From contig JASBZF010000021.1 in assembly GCA_029983625.1 (NCBI GenBank), positions 1 to 20,873 on the forward strand: a stretch of 20,873 nt of DNA, written 5' to 3'. Below, in pieces: positions 6,773-13,899 of this stretch. Position numbers and translations under genes: made by a program. This DNA is from Pauljensenia sp. Lineage in GTDB: Bacteria > Actinomycetota > Actinomycetes > Actinomycetales > Actinomycetaceae. Positions within the stretch are counted from its first letter, which is position 1. The number at the start of each line of letters is the position of its first letter. The notes beneath the pieces were generated by a model. The model did no database searches and was not told the DNA's origin. It saw nothing but the letters and a program-made list of their open reading frames with translations.

Positions 6773-7650
6773 TTATCACCTTGGAGTCTTCTGACTTGTG
6801 CGCTGATCCACGGCTTGCTGACTATATTTCGCTGAAAGATGTGCAACTACGTTCCACACTTGAGCCTGAGCGGGGCCTCTACATGGCCGAATCAAGCAAG
6901 GTCATTCTCCGTGCACTGCGTAGCGGCCACCGTCCGCGTTCCTTCCTCATGGCACCCCGTTGGCTCGACGAACTGACACCGTTAATTGAGGAAGTCACAG
7001 GATCGGCGGATGGTGGCGATGTTCCTCTTTTCCTGGCACCAGAATCCCTTTTGGAACAGATCACAGGCTTCCACCTTCACCGGGGTGCGCTTGCGGCGAT
7101 GCAGCGTCCCGCACTTCCTACGGTCGCAGATCTTCTCGCAAGCGCCCGCAAGGGTCATCCTGCACGCAGAGTCGCGATTCTTGAAGATTTGGTCGATCAC
7201 ACGAATGTCGGTGCTGCGTTCCGCTCAGCTGCGGCATTGGGGATTGATGCCGTACTTGTGACGCCCTCGTGTGCCGATCCCCTGTATAGGCGTTCGGTTC
7301 GGGTATCAATGGGAACTGTTTTTCAGGTGCCGTGGACGCGAATCGAGAAGTGGCCGGCAATGGATGACCTGCACGAGGCAGGATTTACCGTCGCTTCTTT
7401 GGCTTTATCTCCTCATTCCGTTTCTCTTGATGAGTTTGTGACCCTTCCCAGCGTGACCGCGCCCGACGCGCGTCTGGCTTTGGTGATGGGCACCGAGGGC
7501 GACGGCTTGAAAAAACGAACGCTTGCAAACTGCGATGTCGTCGTTCGTATCCCGATGTCTGCAAACGTTGATTCACTGAATGTTGCTGCGGCATCCGCTG
7601 TCGTGTTTTGGGCAACACGACATCTCGGAGCCGACATATCCGAGCAGTGA
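6769..7650 (+). CDS. SpoU/TrmH family RNA 2'-O-methyltransferase
   Basis: A 293-residue S-adenosylmethionine-dependent methyltransferase with the knotted SPOUT fold, acting on rRNA or tRNA ribose. The N-terminal part (about 1-110) is a substrate-binding domain like the L30e/SpoU-sub type, with the family-like FHLHRGALA segment. The catalytic domain has motif 1 LEDLVDHTNVGAAFRSA (138-154; Asn146, Arg152), motif 2 LVMGTEGDGL (238-247) and motif 3 IPMSANVDSLNVAAA (261-275). AAGGAG lies about nine bases before the ATG. The gene overlaps the pyrD stop by 4 bases. A strong terminator follows it. Which nucleotide it modifies cannot be told from sequence. Confidence 0.93.
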   Translation: MIITLESSDLCADPRLADYISLKDVQLRSTLEPERGLYMAESSKVILRALRSGHRPRSFLMAPRWLDELTPLIEEVTGSADGGDVPLFLAPESLLEQITGFHLHRGALAAMQRPALPTVADLLASARKGHPARRVAILEDLVDHTNVGAAFRSAAALGIDAVLVTPSCADPLYRRSVRVSMGTVFQVPWTRIEKWPAMDDLHEAGFTVASLALSPHSVSLDEFVTLPSVTAPDARLALVMGTEGDGLKKRTLANCDVVVRIPMSANVDSLNVAAASAVVFWATRHLGADISEQ

Positions 7651-7707
7651 TTCTGCACTCTATCCGCTCAGCACACATAGAGTCGACGAGATGCCGTTAT
7701 CACAGGC

Positions 7708-7739
7708 AGGGCGGTCGGAAAAACATTTCCGACCGCCCT
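7708..7739. terminator. Bidirectional terminator between convergent genes
   Basis: A perfect 14-bp stem, AGGGCGGTCGGAAA (7708-7721), a 4-base AACA loop, then TTTCCGACCGCCCT (7726-7739). It sits between the plus-strand methyltransferase (ends 7650) and the minus-strand metS (ends 7766), so it probably serves both transcripts. Confidence 0.85.
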
Positions 7740-7765
7740 TGCTCCTATTCCGCTTCCGCTTCGTC

Positions 7766-7912
7766 CTATTCGTCAGCGCCGAAGCTTCGCTCTAAATCAG
7801 CATCGTTGAGCTGCGGATCGTGCAAGACCTTCAGTAAAACAACCGAAGCAACAAGCCCTCCCCAGACCAGGAGGATCGTCAGAAGCATCATGAAAATCGC
7901 GATGGCGTTCAT
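7766..7912 (-). CDS. metS: Small subunit of NSS transporter (MetS-like), 48 residues
   Basis: A 48-residue single-span membrane protein, easily missed in gene calling. It begins MNAIAIFMMLLTILLVWGG, spans the membrane at about residues 4-29, and ends in a hydrophilic tail HDPQLNDADLERSFGADE. Its ATG overlaps the TGA of the transporter gene (ATGA), and it is followed by the terminator at 7708-7739. Many actinobacterial NSS transporters of the MetP type are encoded with such a small partner, shown in Corynebacterium glutamicum MetPS to be needed for methionine and alanine uptake. Position, size and the single hydrophobic helix match; the exact substrate is inferred. Confidence 0.82.
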   Translation of the reverse strand: MNAIAIFMMLLTILLVWGGLVASVVLLKVLHDPQLNDADLERSFGADE

Positions 7913-9543
7913 TCTTCTGTTCCTTCCTTTTCTTGCGCACGTGCGACACAGCGTGAATGAGCTGGGAGCACAGCCTCAGTTTCTGAGGGCTTGTCTTCCT
8001 CGGCGAGGATCTGGGCAACGGTTTGAGCAGAAACGCCTTGGCTCCTCCACGGCAGCAGCGTTAGCACGATGGCACCAAAGATCGCGAAAGCCACGCATCC
8101 CCATCCGAAGATATTGACGAACGACTGTGCGTAGCCACCGTAACCTTCCTGCACGTACCCCACGAGCGCGGAAAAGAGCATGAAGATGAGGACGGCTGGG
8201 ACAACGAATCCGACAAGTCCATCCCACACGCGAGGGACCTTCAGCGAAGAAACAAGGTTGAGGTGGGCGCGTAGTCCTTTCAGTCTTGGAGTGAAAGCAG
8301 CTGCAAGCAAAGCCATCGCAACAGCACCTGAGACGACACCGATGTTGTTAATGAAGTTATCAACGATGTCGAGATTGTTCAGGCCCGATTTCGTACCAAA
8401 GAGCGCCAGGGACACGATCGCTGCCGGGATTCCGAAGGTGAGGGCTGCGCTGACCGGGGTGAAGCCAAACTTATCCTGAAGCCCGCCGGACACAACTTGG
8501 AGCAGTGACAGCAGCGAGGTGATGCCCGCAAGAACAAGAGAGGCAAAGAAGAGCACACCGAAGAGGGATCCTCCTGGCATCATCGACACGATCTGGGGGA
8601 AGGTGACAAAGGAAAGGATCGGTCCGCTTAAGCCTTCAAGTTCACCCACGGCAACCCCTTGCCCGTGGGCCATGAACCCCAGTGCCGAGAACACGCCGAT
8701 ACCCGCGAGGATTTCAAAGGAGGAGTTCGCAAAGCCTGCGACCAGTGCCGTACCCGTGAGGTTGGTTTTCGGTTTGAGGTAGGAAGCGTAGGTGAGCATG
8801 ATGCCGAATCCAACTGACAGAGAGTAGAAAACCTGCGAGAAAGCGGCAAGCCATACGTGCGGATCTGAAAGGGATGCCCATTGAGGTGTGAAGAAAGCGT
8901 TGAGACCTTCAACGGACCCTTCAAGGAAGAGAGCGCGAACCACCATTGCCACGAAGAGGACAACGAGGAGCGGAAGGAAAATCTTGTTCGCAGCTTCGAC
9001 CCCTCGAGAAAGTCCGCGACCGAGGATCAAGAGGACGAACACCCAGATCAGGGCCAGAGGGATCGCTACTGCAGCGACCGGAGTCCAGGAGAATTCGTCT
9101 CCACCGACAACCTGGAGAAAGTCGGAAGTGAAGAAAGTCAGAGGATCATTCCCCCAGGACTGGTTCACTGAATAGATCGTGTATTGGGCCGACCACGCGA
9201 TGACCACCGCGTAGTAGACGAGGATCACGAAGCAGATGAGAACTTGAAACCATCCGATCAATTCACCTCCTGCGCGAATGCGCCGCAGCGCCCAAGGCGG
9301 TGAACCGCGGAACTTGTGGCCGAGCGAATAGTCGAGCCAAAGCATCGGAATACCTACGAAGATGAGGGCAACGAGGTAAGGGATGAGGAATGCGCCGCCA
9401 CCGTTTGAGTAGGCGACTCCTGGAAAACGCCAAATATTCCCCAGACCGATTGCAGAACCAATGGCCGCGAGGAGGAAGCCAGTTTGACCAGTCCAGGTGT
9501 CCTGGCGCAGAGGTTGTCGGCCTTTTGTGGGTGATGCTGACAT
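7909..9543 (-). CDS. metP: Sodium-dependent amino acid transporter, NSS family (MetP-like)
   Basis: A 544-residue sodium symporter of the neurotransmitter:sodium symporter (LeuT) family, with about 12 hydrophobic segments. The first membrane helix carries the signature GSAIGLGNIWRFPG (29-42), whose unwound part binds sodium and substrate, followed by NGGGAFLIPY. A second helix with GIPMLWLDYSLG and a QVFYSLSVGFGIMLTY segment (helix 6 region) also fit the family. The ATG at 9543 is preferred over a GTG at 9558 because AAGGAG lies between them, eight bases before the ATG. It overlaps the small subunit gene by 4 bases, indicating a two-gene operon. By analogy with MetPS it may import methionine or alanine; the substrate is not proven by sequence. 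Confidence 0.92.
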   Translation of the reverse strand: MSASPTKGRQPLRQDTWTGQTGFLLAAIGSAIGLGNIWRFPGVAYSNGGGAFLIPYLVALIFVGIPMLWLDYSLGHKFRGSPPWALRRIRAGGELIGWFQVLICFVILVYYAVVIAWSAQYTIYSVNQSWGNDPLTFFTSDFLQVVGGDEFSWTPVAAVAIPLALIWVFVLLILGRGLSRGVEAANKIFLPLLVVLFVAMVVRALFLEGSVEGLNAFFTPQWASLSDPHVWLAAFSQVFYSLSVGFGIMLTYASYLKPKTNLTGTALVAGFANSSFEILAGIGVFSALGFMAHGQGVAVGELEGLSGPILSFVTFPQIVSMMPGGSLFGVLFFASLVLAGITSLLSLLQVVSGGLQDKFGFTPVSAALTFGIPAAIVSLALFGTKSGLNNLDIVDNFINNIGVVSGAVAMALLAAAFTPRLKGLRAHLNLVSSLKVPRVWDGLVGFVVPAVLIFMLFSALVGYVQEGYGGYAQSFVNIFGWGCVAFAIFGAIVLTLLPWRSQGVSAQTVAQILAEEDKPSETEAVLPAHSRCVARAQEKEGTEE

Positions 9544-9600
9544 GAGATTCTCCTTCACAGGATTTTCCCGTCAGGCTAGGCCCTTTGCACCCCTGCCATG

Positions 9601-9625
9601 AAAAGCGTCCATTTCTTAGACGCTT
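9601..9625 (-). terminator. Probable terminator after glf
   Basis: On the minus strand, AAGCGTC, a 9-base loop and GACGCTT form a 7-bp stem that runs into TTTT, the layout of a weak intrinsic terminator about 100 bases after the glf stop. It also lies upstream of the transporter gene, so an operator role is possible. Confidence 0.55.
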
Positions 9626-9726
9626 AACGCACACAGGGTCTGCAAGCCAAGCTAAAGATCACATCAGGGCAGATGCACCTCAGCTGCGATACCGCGTGTG
9701 GAAGAGCACAAGGCGAACACAGAATT

Positions 9727-10869
9727 TTACCAGGTGGAGAGGGTTTCATCGACGCGCGTGAGCGCAGAAGCAATCGCCATATGCATGTCAAGGTAGGTGT
9801 AGGAGCCGAGGCGCCCGCCGAAGAGCACTTTGTCTTCGCCTGCTGCAAGTTCGCGATACACCTTCACAAGTTCCCGGTCGCTTGGACTGGCCACCGGGTA
9901 GTAGGGTTCGTCTTCTGCTTGAGCGAAACGCGAGTATTCCCGCATGATGAAGCTGTTATGCGCGCCGCTGCGATCCCGTTCGGGGTGGAGATGAACGAAC
10001 TCGTGAATGCGCGTATAGGGCACGGATTGATCCGCGTAATTCATCACCGCACACCCTTGAAAGTCAGGAGTCTGAACGACCTCGGATTCAAAGTCGAGAG
10101 TGCGCCACGTGAGTCGGCCAGCTTCGTATTCAAAGTAGCGGTCGAGGGCACCGGTGTAGACGATGCCGAGTTGTCCTACGGTTTTTGACTTGGAGAAGGG
10201 GTGGGAGTCATCAAAGAAGTCAAGCCCCGTGCGCACCTCGATCCGAGGATGATCTGCAAGTCGCTCAAGCCAGGCTCCGTAGCCATCCAGAGGAAGCCCT
10301 TCGTAGGTGTCGTTGAAATACCTGTTGTCGTAGGTAAGGCGTACAGGAAGGCGTGTGATGATCGCCGGGTCGAGTTCTGTCGGATCAGTTTGCCACTGCT
10401 TTGCCGTGTATCCCTTGATGAATGCTTCGTAGAGGGGACGACCGATCAGACTAATCGCTTTTTCTTCAAGATTGTTCGGTGTTCTTCCCGACAGTTCCCC
10501 GGCCTGCTCAGCGACGAGGGCTCGTGCCTCATCAGGTCCGAGGGCGGTGCGGAAGAACTGATTCATTGTCCCTAGGTTGATGGGGAGTGGATAAATCTCT
10601 CCTGCGTGATTCGTGTAGACGCGGTGTTGATAGGAATTAAAATCCGTGAAACGTTTCACGAAGTTCCATACGCGTTCGTTTGAGGTGTGGAAGAGGTGGG
10701 TGCCGTAGCGGTGGACTTCCACTCCTGTTTCTGGATCAATGGAAGACCATGCGTTGCCGCCAATATGATCCCGTCTTTCAATAACGGTGACCTTCATTCC
10801 CAGATCTTCGGCGGCTTTGCGTGCCACTGTGAGACCAAAAAAGCCTGAACCGACAACGAGGAGATCCAT
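9727..10869 (-). CDS. glf: UDP-galactopyranose mutase
   Basis: A 380-residue cytoplasmic flavoenzyme that converts UDP-galactopyranose to UDP-galactofuranose, the donor for galactofuranose-containing surface glycans. The N-terminal FAD-binding motif is VVGSGFFGLTVA (5-16), with the acidic end of the second strand at VIERRDHIGGN. Other family segments are GTHLFHTS (56-63), GYTAKQW, LTYDNRYFNDTYEGLP with active-site Arg and Tyr, and the C-terminal GGRLGSYTYLDMHMAI. Start 10869 is supported by GGAAGGA about eight bases upstream and by the flavin motif beginning at once. It lies 120 bases after a family 2 glycosyltransferase gene on the same strand, a natural pairing of donor synthesis and transfer. 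TAGTAT (10902-10907, minus strand) could be a -10 for its own promoter. Confidence 0.96.
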   Translation of the reverse strand: MDLLVVGSGFFGLTVARKAAEDLGMKVTVIERRDHIGGNAWSSIDPETGVEVHRYGTHLFHTSNERVWNFVKRFTDFNSYQHRVYTNHAGEIYPLPINLGTMNQFFRTALGPDEARALVAEQAGELSGRTPNNLEEKAISLIGRPLYEAFIKGYTAKQWQTDPTELDPAIITRLPVRLTYDNRYFNDTYEGLPLDGYGAWLERLADHPRIEVRTGLDFFDDSHPFSKSKTVGQLGIVYTGALDRYFEYEAGRLTWRTLDFESEVVQTPDFQGCAVMNYADQSVPYTRIHEFVHLHPERDRSGAHNSFIMREYSRFAQAEDEPYYPVASPSDRELVKVYRELAAGEDKVLFGGRLGSYTYLDMHMAIASALTRVDETLSTW

Positions 10870-10989
10870 TGATCTGTCCTTCCCACACGATATTGCCGTC
10901 CATACTACTCGCAGGCACAGCGCTTCACGTGTGGCAAAGCGATGTTGTGACAGTGCAAGCACCGTAAAAAGAGGGAAGCACAGATCCGA

Positions 10990-12009
10990 TCAGTTGAATC
11001 CGAGGATCATTCGCGCAATTCCGTAGCCGGTCTTTAAAAATCTGTCAGATCGTCTGCGGATGAGTTTTCCAAGACAATCATTTTCAACGGCGCGAGCAGC
11101 TTCGGGGTTCTTCCTTTCAAGATCAGCCCCCATGCGGTCTTTCATCGCCAGATGCTCCGTGGTTCCTGACAAGATCGCCATGATCGCGCAGACCACGCAG
11201 TTGATCCTCAGGTAGTGGACCATGTAGCGGTAAAGATTCTCAGGCACCGTATTACGATCGGGCATCGAGTCCACCATGATCGCGTTCACGCGCATCAGCT
11301 GATCGAGGCGCGAAATCATCACCGGCTCGTTCACGGACTGATCCTCCCGTCCAATGAAGTAACGGTACAGATCCACATCGAGATATCGCAGTGTCCGCAC
11401 CCACGGAAGCGGCTTATGCGAATAAATGTAGTCCACGTAGAAGGTGTGCTCGGGCAGATGCAAGCCTGATTCACGAACGAGGGCGGTACGTATCGTCAGG
11501 GCATGCATGAGGATGTACTGGTCGTAGCGCCAGGGCCTGATCTCTTCCCAGCCGAATGTGCGCCCCTGAGGTAAAACGTTGCGGTAGCGAACCGTCGCTT
11601 TATGGGTTTTCCCTTGCTTTTCATACACGTAGTTCGTGATCAGTAGATCAAGTTCGCCTCCTGCAGCGCGCTCATGACGCAGGAGGTCAAGGACGCGACG
11701 CATAGCACAACGATCAACCCAGTCATCAGAATCTACGACACGCAGGTGAGTGCCTGTAGCCGCAGCGATTCCAGCGTTCACGGCACCGCCGTGTCCTTTG
11801 TTTTCCTGGTGAATCACGCGAACCACTCCGGGATGGCGGGCAGCCCAGTCATCGGCGATTGTTGGGGTGCGATCCGTGGAGCCGTCATCAATGATGAGGA
11901 CTTCAAGCTCTCCGTTGTAGTCCACGAGGGTGGCAAGCGCCCGATCAAGATACGCTTCAGAGTTGTACGCCGGAACGATGACGGAGAGAAGCGGCGTCTG
12001 CGCTGTCAT
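10990..12009 (-). CDS. Family 2 glycosyltransferase
   Basis: A 339-residue glycosyltransferase with the GT-A fold, transferring a sugar from a nucleotide donor. The N-terminal catalytic domain shows LSVIVPAYNSEAYL (8-21), LIIDDGSTDRT (38-48), ENKGHGGAVNAG (69-80) and the metal-binding VVDSDDWVD (91-99). The usual acidic catalytic base region appears as HTFYVDYIY. The C-terminal part is helical, with basic residues at the end (KLIRRRSDRFLK) that suggest contact with membrane. AAGGAA lies just before the ATG. Since glf follows on the same strand, the enzyme may add galactofuranose, but that is inference from context; acceptor and linkage are unknown. The 243-base gap before it, shared with the divergent HAD gene, contains a leader hairpin. 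Confidence 0.88.
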   Translation of the reverse strand: MTAQTPLLSVIVPAYNSEAYLDRALATLVDYNGELEVLIIDDGSTDRTPTIADDWAARHPGVVRVIHQENKGHGGAVNAGIAAATGTHLRVVDSDDWVDRCAMRRVLDLLRHERAAGGELDLLITNYVYEKQGKTHKATVRYRNVLPQGRTFGWEEIRPWRYDQYILMHALTIRTALVRESGLHLPEHTFYVDYIYSHKPLPWVRTLRYLDVDLYRYFIGREDQSVNEPVMISRLDQLMRVNAIMVDSMPDRNTVPENLYRYMVHYLRINCVVCAIMAILSGTTEHLAMKDRMGADLERKNPEAARAVENDCLGKLIRRRSDRFLKTGYGIARMILGFN

Positions 12010-12042
12010 GTCATTTTCCTTAGGGTTTCCCGTACCGATCAG

Positions 12043-12073
12043 AAGGAAGGCTCAAAGCGGAAAGAGCCTTTCC
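12043..12073 (-). promoter_or_regulatory. Hairpin in the leader of the glycosyltransferase gene
   Basis: On the minus strand AGGAAAGGCTC pairs with GAGCCTTCCT across a loop of about 10 bases with one bulged A, and is followed by a pyrimidine-rich stretch. The 6-bp core is AGGCTC (12048-12053) and GAGCCT (12064-12069). It lies 34-64 bases before the start codon. A second small hairpin, GAGGC/GCCTC, lies just upstream. I recognise no known riboswitch. Confidence 0.4.
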
Positions 12074-12252
12074 TGTAAGGATACGAGGCACACGGCCTCA
12101 CAATCGAACCGCCAGGCCCCACACATCTCGATCACTGAATAAGCGCCACGCCTGAGAAGCTTTGTTTTTCTCTTGCTCTTCGTTCAGGACAGTACGCAGA
12201 GCGCACACTATCGGGATGAAAACAAGGACGTGTCTTCGTATACGGTGACGCT

Positions 12253-13071
12253 ATGCCCGAGCCTCTTCTTATCTTCACCGACCTCGACGGAACACTCATC
12301 GATCATTCCCAGCGTATTCCCGATTCAGCTCTCGAAGCTCTTAGCGTGGCACGCGAAGCGGGGCACCGTCTTTTTATGTGTACGGGACGATCTTTACCGG
12401 AAATCTACCCCTGGTTGTGGGACTTAGGATTCGACGGGATCATCGCGGGTGCTGGCGGATATATCCGCGCCGAGGGCGAGGTTCTTTACGATCGGAGAAT
12501 CACAGGAAAAACCGTGCAGCGATTAACTCGTCTGTGGGATCGTTTCGAGGGCAAGTGGATCTGGCAGGGGCCACACGCGATGTACTCTCACCCTGAGTTC
12601 ATGGATTTTTTCATCGATCTCATGGGAGGTGTCCCCTGTGGCTGGGGCGAGTATGCGAAGGCAGTGGCTCCTTTTCTTCACGAGGGGATTCCCTCTTCGA
12701 CGACGAAGTGTACGGTCTACTTTGAGCAAGGACGCACAAGCGTAGAGGAACTGAGCGCACTCATTCCTGCGGATATGCAGCTCATTCCCGGTTCGATCCG
12801 CTCCGAAGGAACGCTCGTTATTGAAACTTACCCCGCAGACGTTTCTAAAGGACTCGGAATCGAACTTGTCGCGCAACACTACGGCATTCCGCTTACTCAC
12901 GCTGTCGCGATCGGAGATTCAATCAATGACATCGAAGCTCTGAGCACTGCCGGAATAGGGATCGCTATGGGCGGGACTTGTTCCCAAGTGCAAGCTGCGG
13001 CCACCTACGTCACGGCTCCGATTCACGAGGACGGTTTTGCCCACGCACTGCGCTGTGCTGGCGTGATCTAA
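12253..13071 (+). CDS. HAD-superfamily hydrolase, Cof type (IIB)
   Basis: A 272-residue cytoplasmic phosphatase of the Cof/YidA group, which acts on sugar phosphates, nucleotides or similar small molecules. HAD motif I is FTDLDGT (8-14; nucleophile Asp10, acid Asp12), motif II is the Thr of FMCTGR (41-46), motif III Lys199, and motif IV GDSINDIEAL (221-230). A type IIB cap domain lies between about residues 80 and 190. The ATG has only a weak GGTGA upstream, and a TATACG hexamer ends eight bases before it, so a leaderless message is possible. It precedes a PTS EIIB gene by 112 bases on the same strand. A sugar-phosphate substrate would suit the neighbours but is not shown by sequence. Confidence 0.9.
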   Translation: MPEPLLIFTDLDGTLIDHSQRIPDSALEALSVAREAGHRLFMCTGRSLPEIYPWLWDLGFDGIIAGAGGYIRAEGEVLYDRRITGKTVQRLTRLWDRFEGKWIWQGPHAMYSHPEFMDFFIDLMGGVPCGWGEYAKAVAPFLHEGIPSSTTKCTVYFEQGRTSVEELSALIPADMQLIPGSIRSEGTLVIETYPADVSKGLGIELVAQHYGIPLTHAVAIGDSINDIEALSTAGIGIAMGGTCSQVQAAATYVTAPIHEDGFAHALRCAGVI

Positions 13072-13183
13072 AAAGCCCGGAAGGTTTTCATACTTCGCCA
13101 GCGTTCAATAGTCCTTATGCTTCATTCCTAGCTATCCTGAATGTGACGCATATCTTAAGGTGCGCATGGTGAAGGAGGAAGCG

Positions 13184-13414
13184 ATGACTCAGGCGGAAAT
13201 GATTCTTGAAGCACTGGGCGGTTGGAACAATATTAAAAGACTCGAAGCGTGCATCACACGCATCCGAGTTGATGTCCTCAATGATGACGCCATCGACGAA
13301 GCCACACTTCACGAAGCGGGAGCCTTCGGAGTCATCAGCGTTGGTGACACTGTTCAAGTGGTCATGGGTCCGCACACTGAAACGATCGTTGCAGCAATCG
13401 AAGCTCTTCGGTGA
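13184..13414 (+). CDS. PTS EIIB domain protein, glucose family
   Basis: A 76-residue stand-alone EIIB of the glucose/N-acetylglucosamine PTS family. It takes a phosphate from EIIA on a cysteine and passes it to the sugar bound by the EIIC permease. Cys23 in EACITRIRVDV is the phosphorylation site, the place where family members have C-x-TRLR. The EALGGWNNIKRLE start and VSVGDTVQVVMG segment also fit. AAGGAGG six bases upstream fixes the start at 13184 rather than the longer frame at 13160. It overlaps the EIIA gene by 4 bases (GTGA). No EIIC gene is in the window, so the sugar is unknown. A similar separation of domains is known in Streptomyces (nagF, crr, nagE). Confidence 0.9.
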   Translation: MTQAEMILEALGGWNNIKRLEACITRIRVDVLNDDAIDEATLHEAGAFGVISVGDTVQVVMGPHTETIVAAIEALR

Positions 13415-13899
13415 CTCTCATCCTTCACGCTCCCGTACAAGGGATCGTGATCGACCAGAACGAGGTTCCCGACCCGGTTTTTGCTGAGGGAATCATCGGA
13501 CCTGGATTCGCGATCCGCGCCGACGAGGAAAAGCGGATCGCAACGATCTGCGCGCCCATATCCGGCCAGGTCTGCGCCCTACAGCCTCACGCTTTCATCA
13601 TCAGCGCTCCAGGTGAGCCGCCCGTCCTCGTTCATCTTGGTATTAATACGGTCCATCTCACAGGCGAAGGCTTCACCGTATTCACGCACAAAGACGCATC
13701 GGTTCACCAAGGAGATCCCCTCATCACCTGGGATCTGAGTGTCGCACGCTCAGCGGGCTTAGCGACGATAGTACCGATCGTCGCTTTGTCCCCTACAGCA
13801 CAAGTCGCCCCGATGCTTCAGTGCGGCAGGCACGTACACATCGGTGATCCCATCGCGCGCGTTACATTCGATTCCTCTCCCCTTTCACCTGCGCATTAA
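13411..13899 (+). CDS. crr: PTS EIIA component, glucose family
   Basis: A 162-residue EIIA(Glc)-type phosphocarrier that accepts phosphate from HPr and passes it to EIIB; in some bacteria it also has regulatory roles. His75 in VLVHLGINTV is the expected phosphorylated residue and His60 in QPHAFII its partner; the spacing of 15 equals that in Escherichia coli (75 and 90). The beta-rich features APVQG, AP-x-SG and EGF are present. The start GTG overlaps the EIIB stop (GTGA), so translation is coupled. The C-terminal end (FDSSPLSPAH) runs past the usual end of the domain and overlaps the convergent malQ gene by 38 bases. The symbol is by family resemblance. Confidence 0.93.
   Translation: MTLILHAPVQGIVIDQNEVPDPVFAEGIIGPGFAIRADEEKRIATICAPISGQVCALQPHAFIISAPGEPPVLVHLGINTVHLTGEGFTVFTHKDASVHQGDPLITWDLSVARSAGLATIVPIVALSPTAQVAPMLQCGRHVHIGDPIARVTFDSSPLSPAH

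Noticed and set aside
9603..9625. McbR-type operator controlling the transporter
   Set aside because: The repeat AAGCGTC-N9-GACGCTT does not match the TAGAC-N6-GTCTA pattern, and a TTTT run makes a glf terminator the simpler reading.
12010..12252. Known riboswitch in the divergent gap
   Set aside because: Hairpins are present, but none of the conserved cores I know (TPP, SAM, FMN, cobalamin, glycine, ydaO) can be read there.
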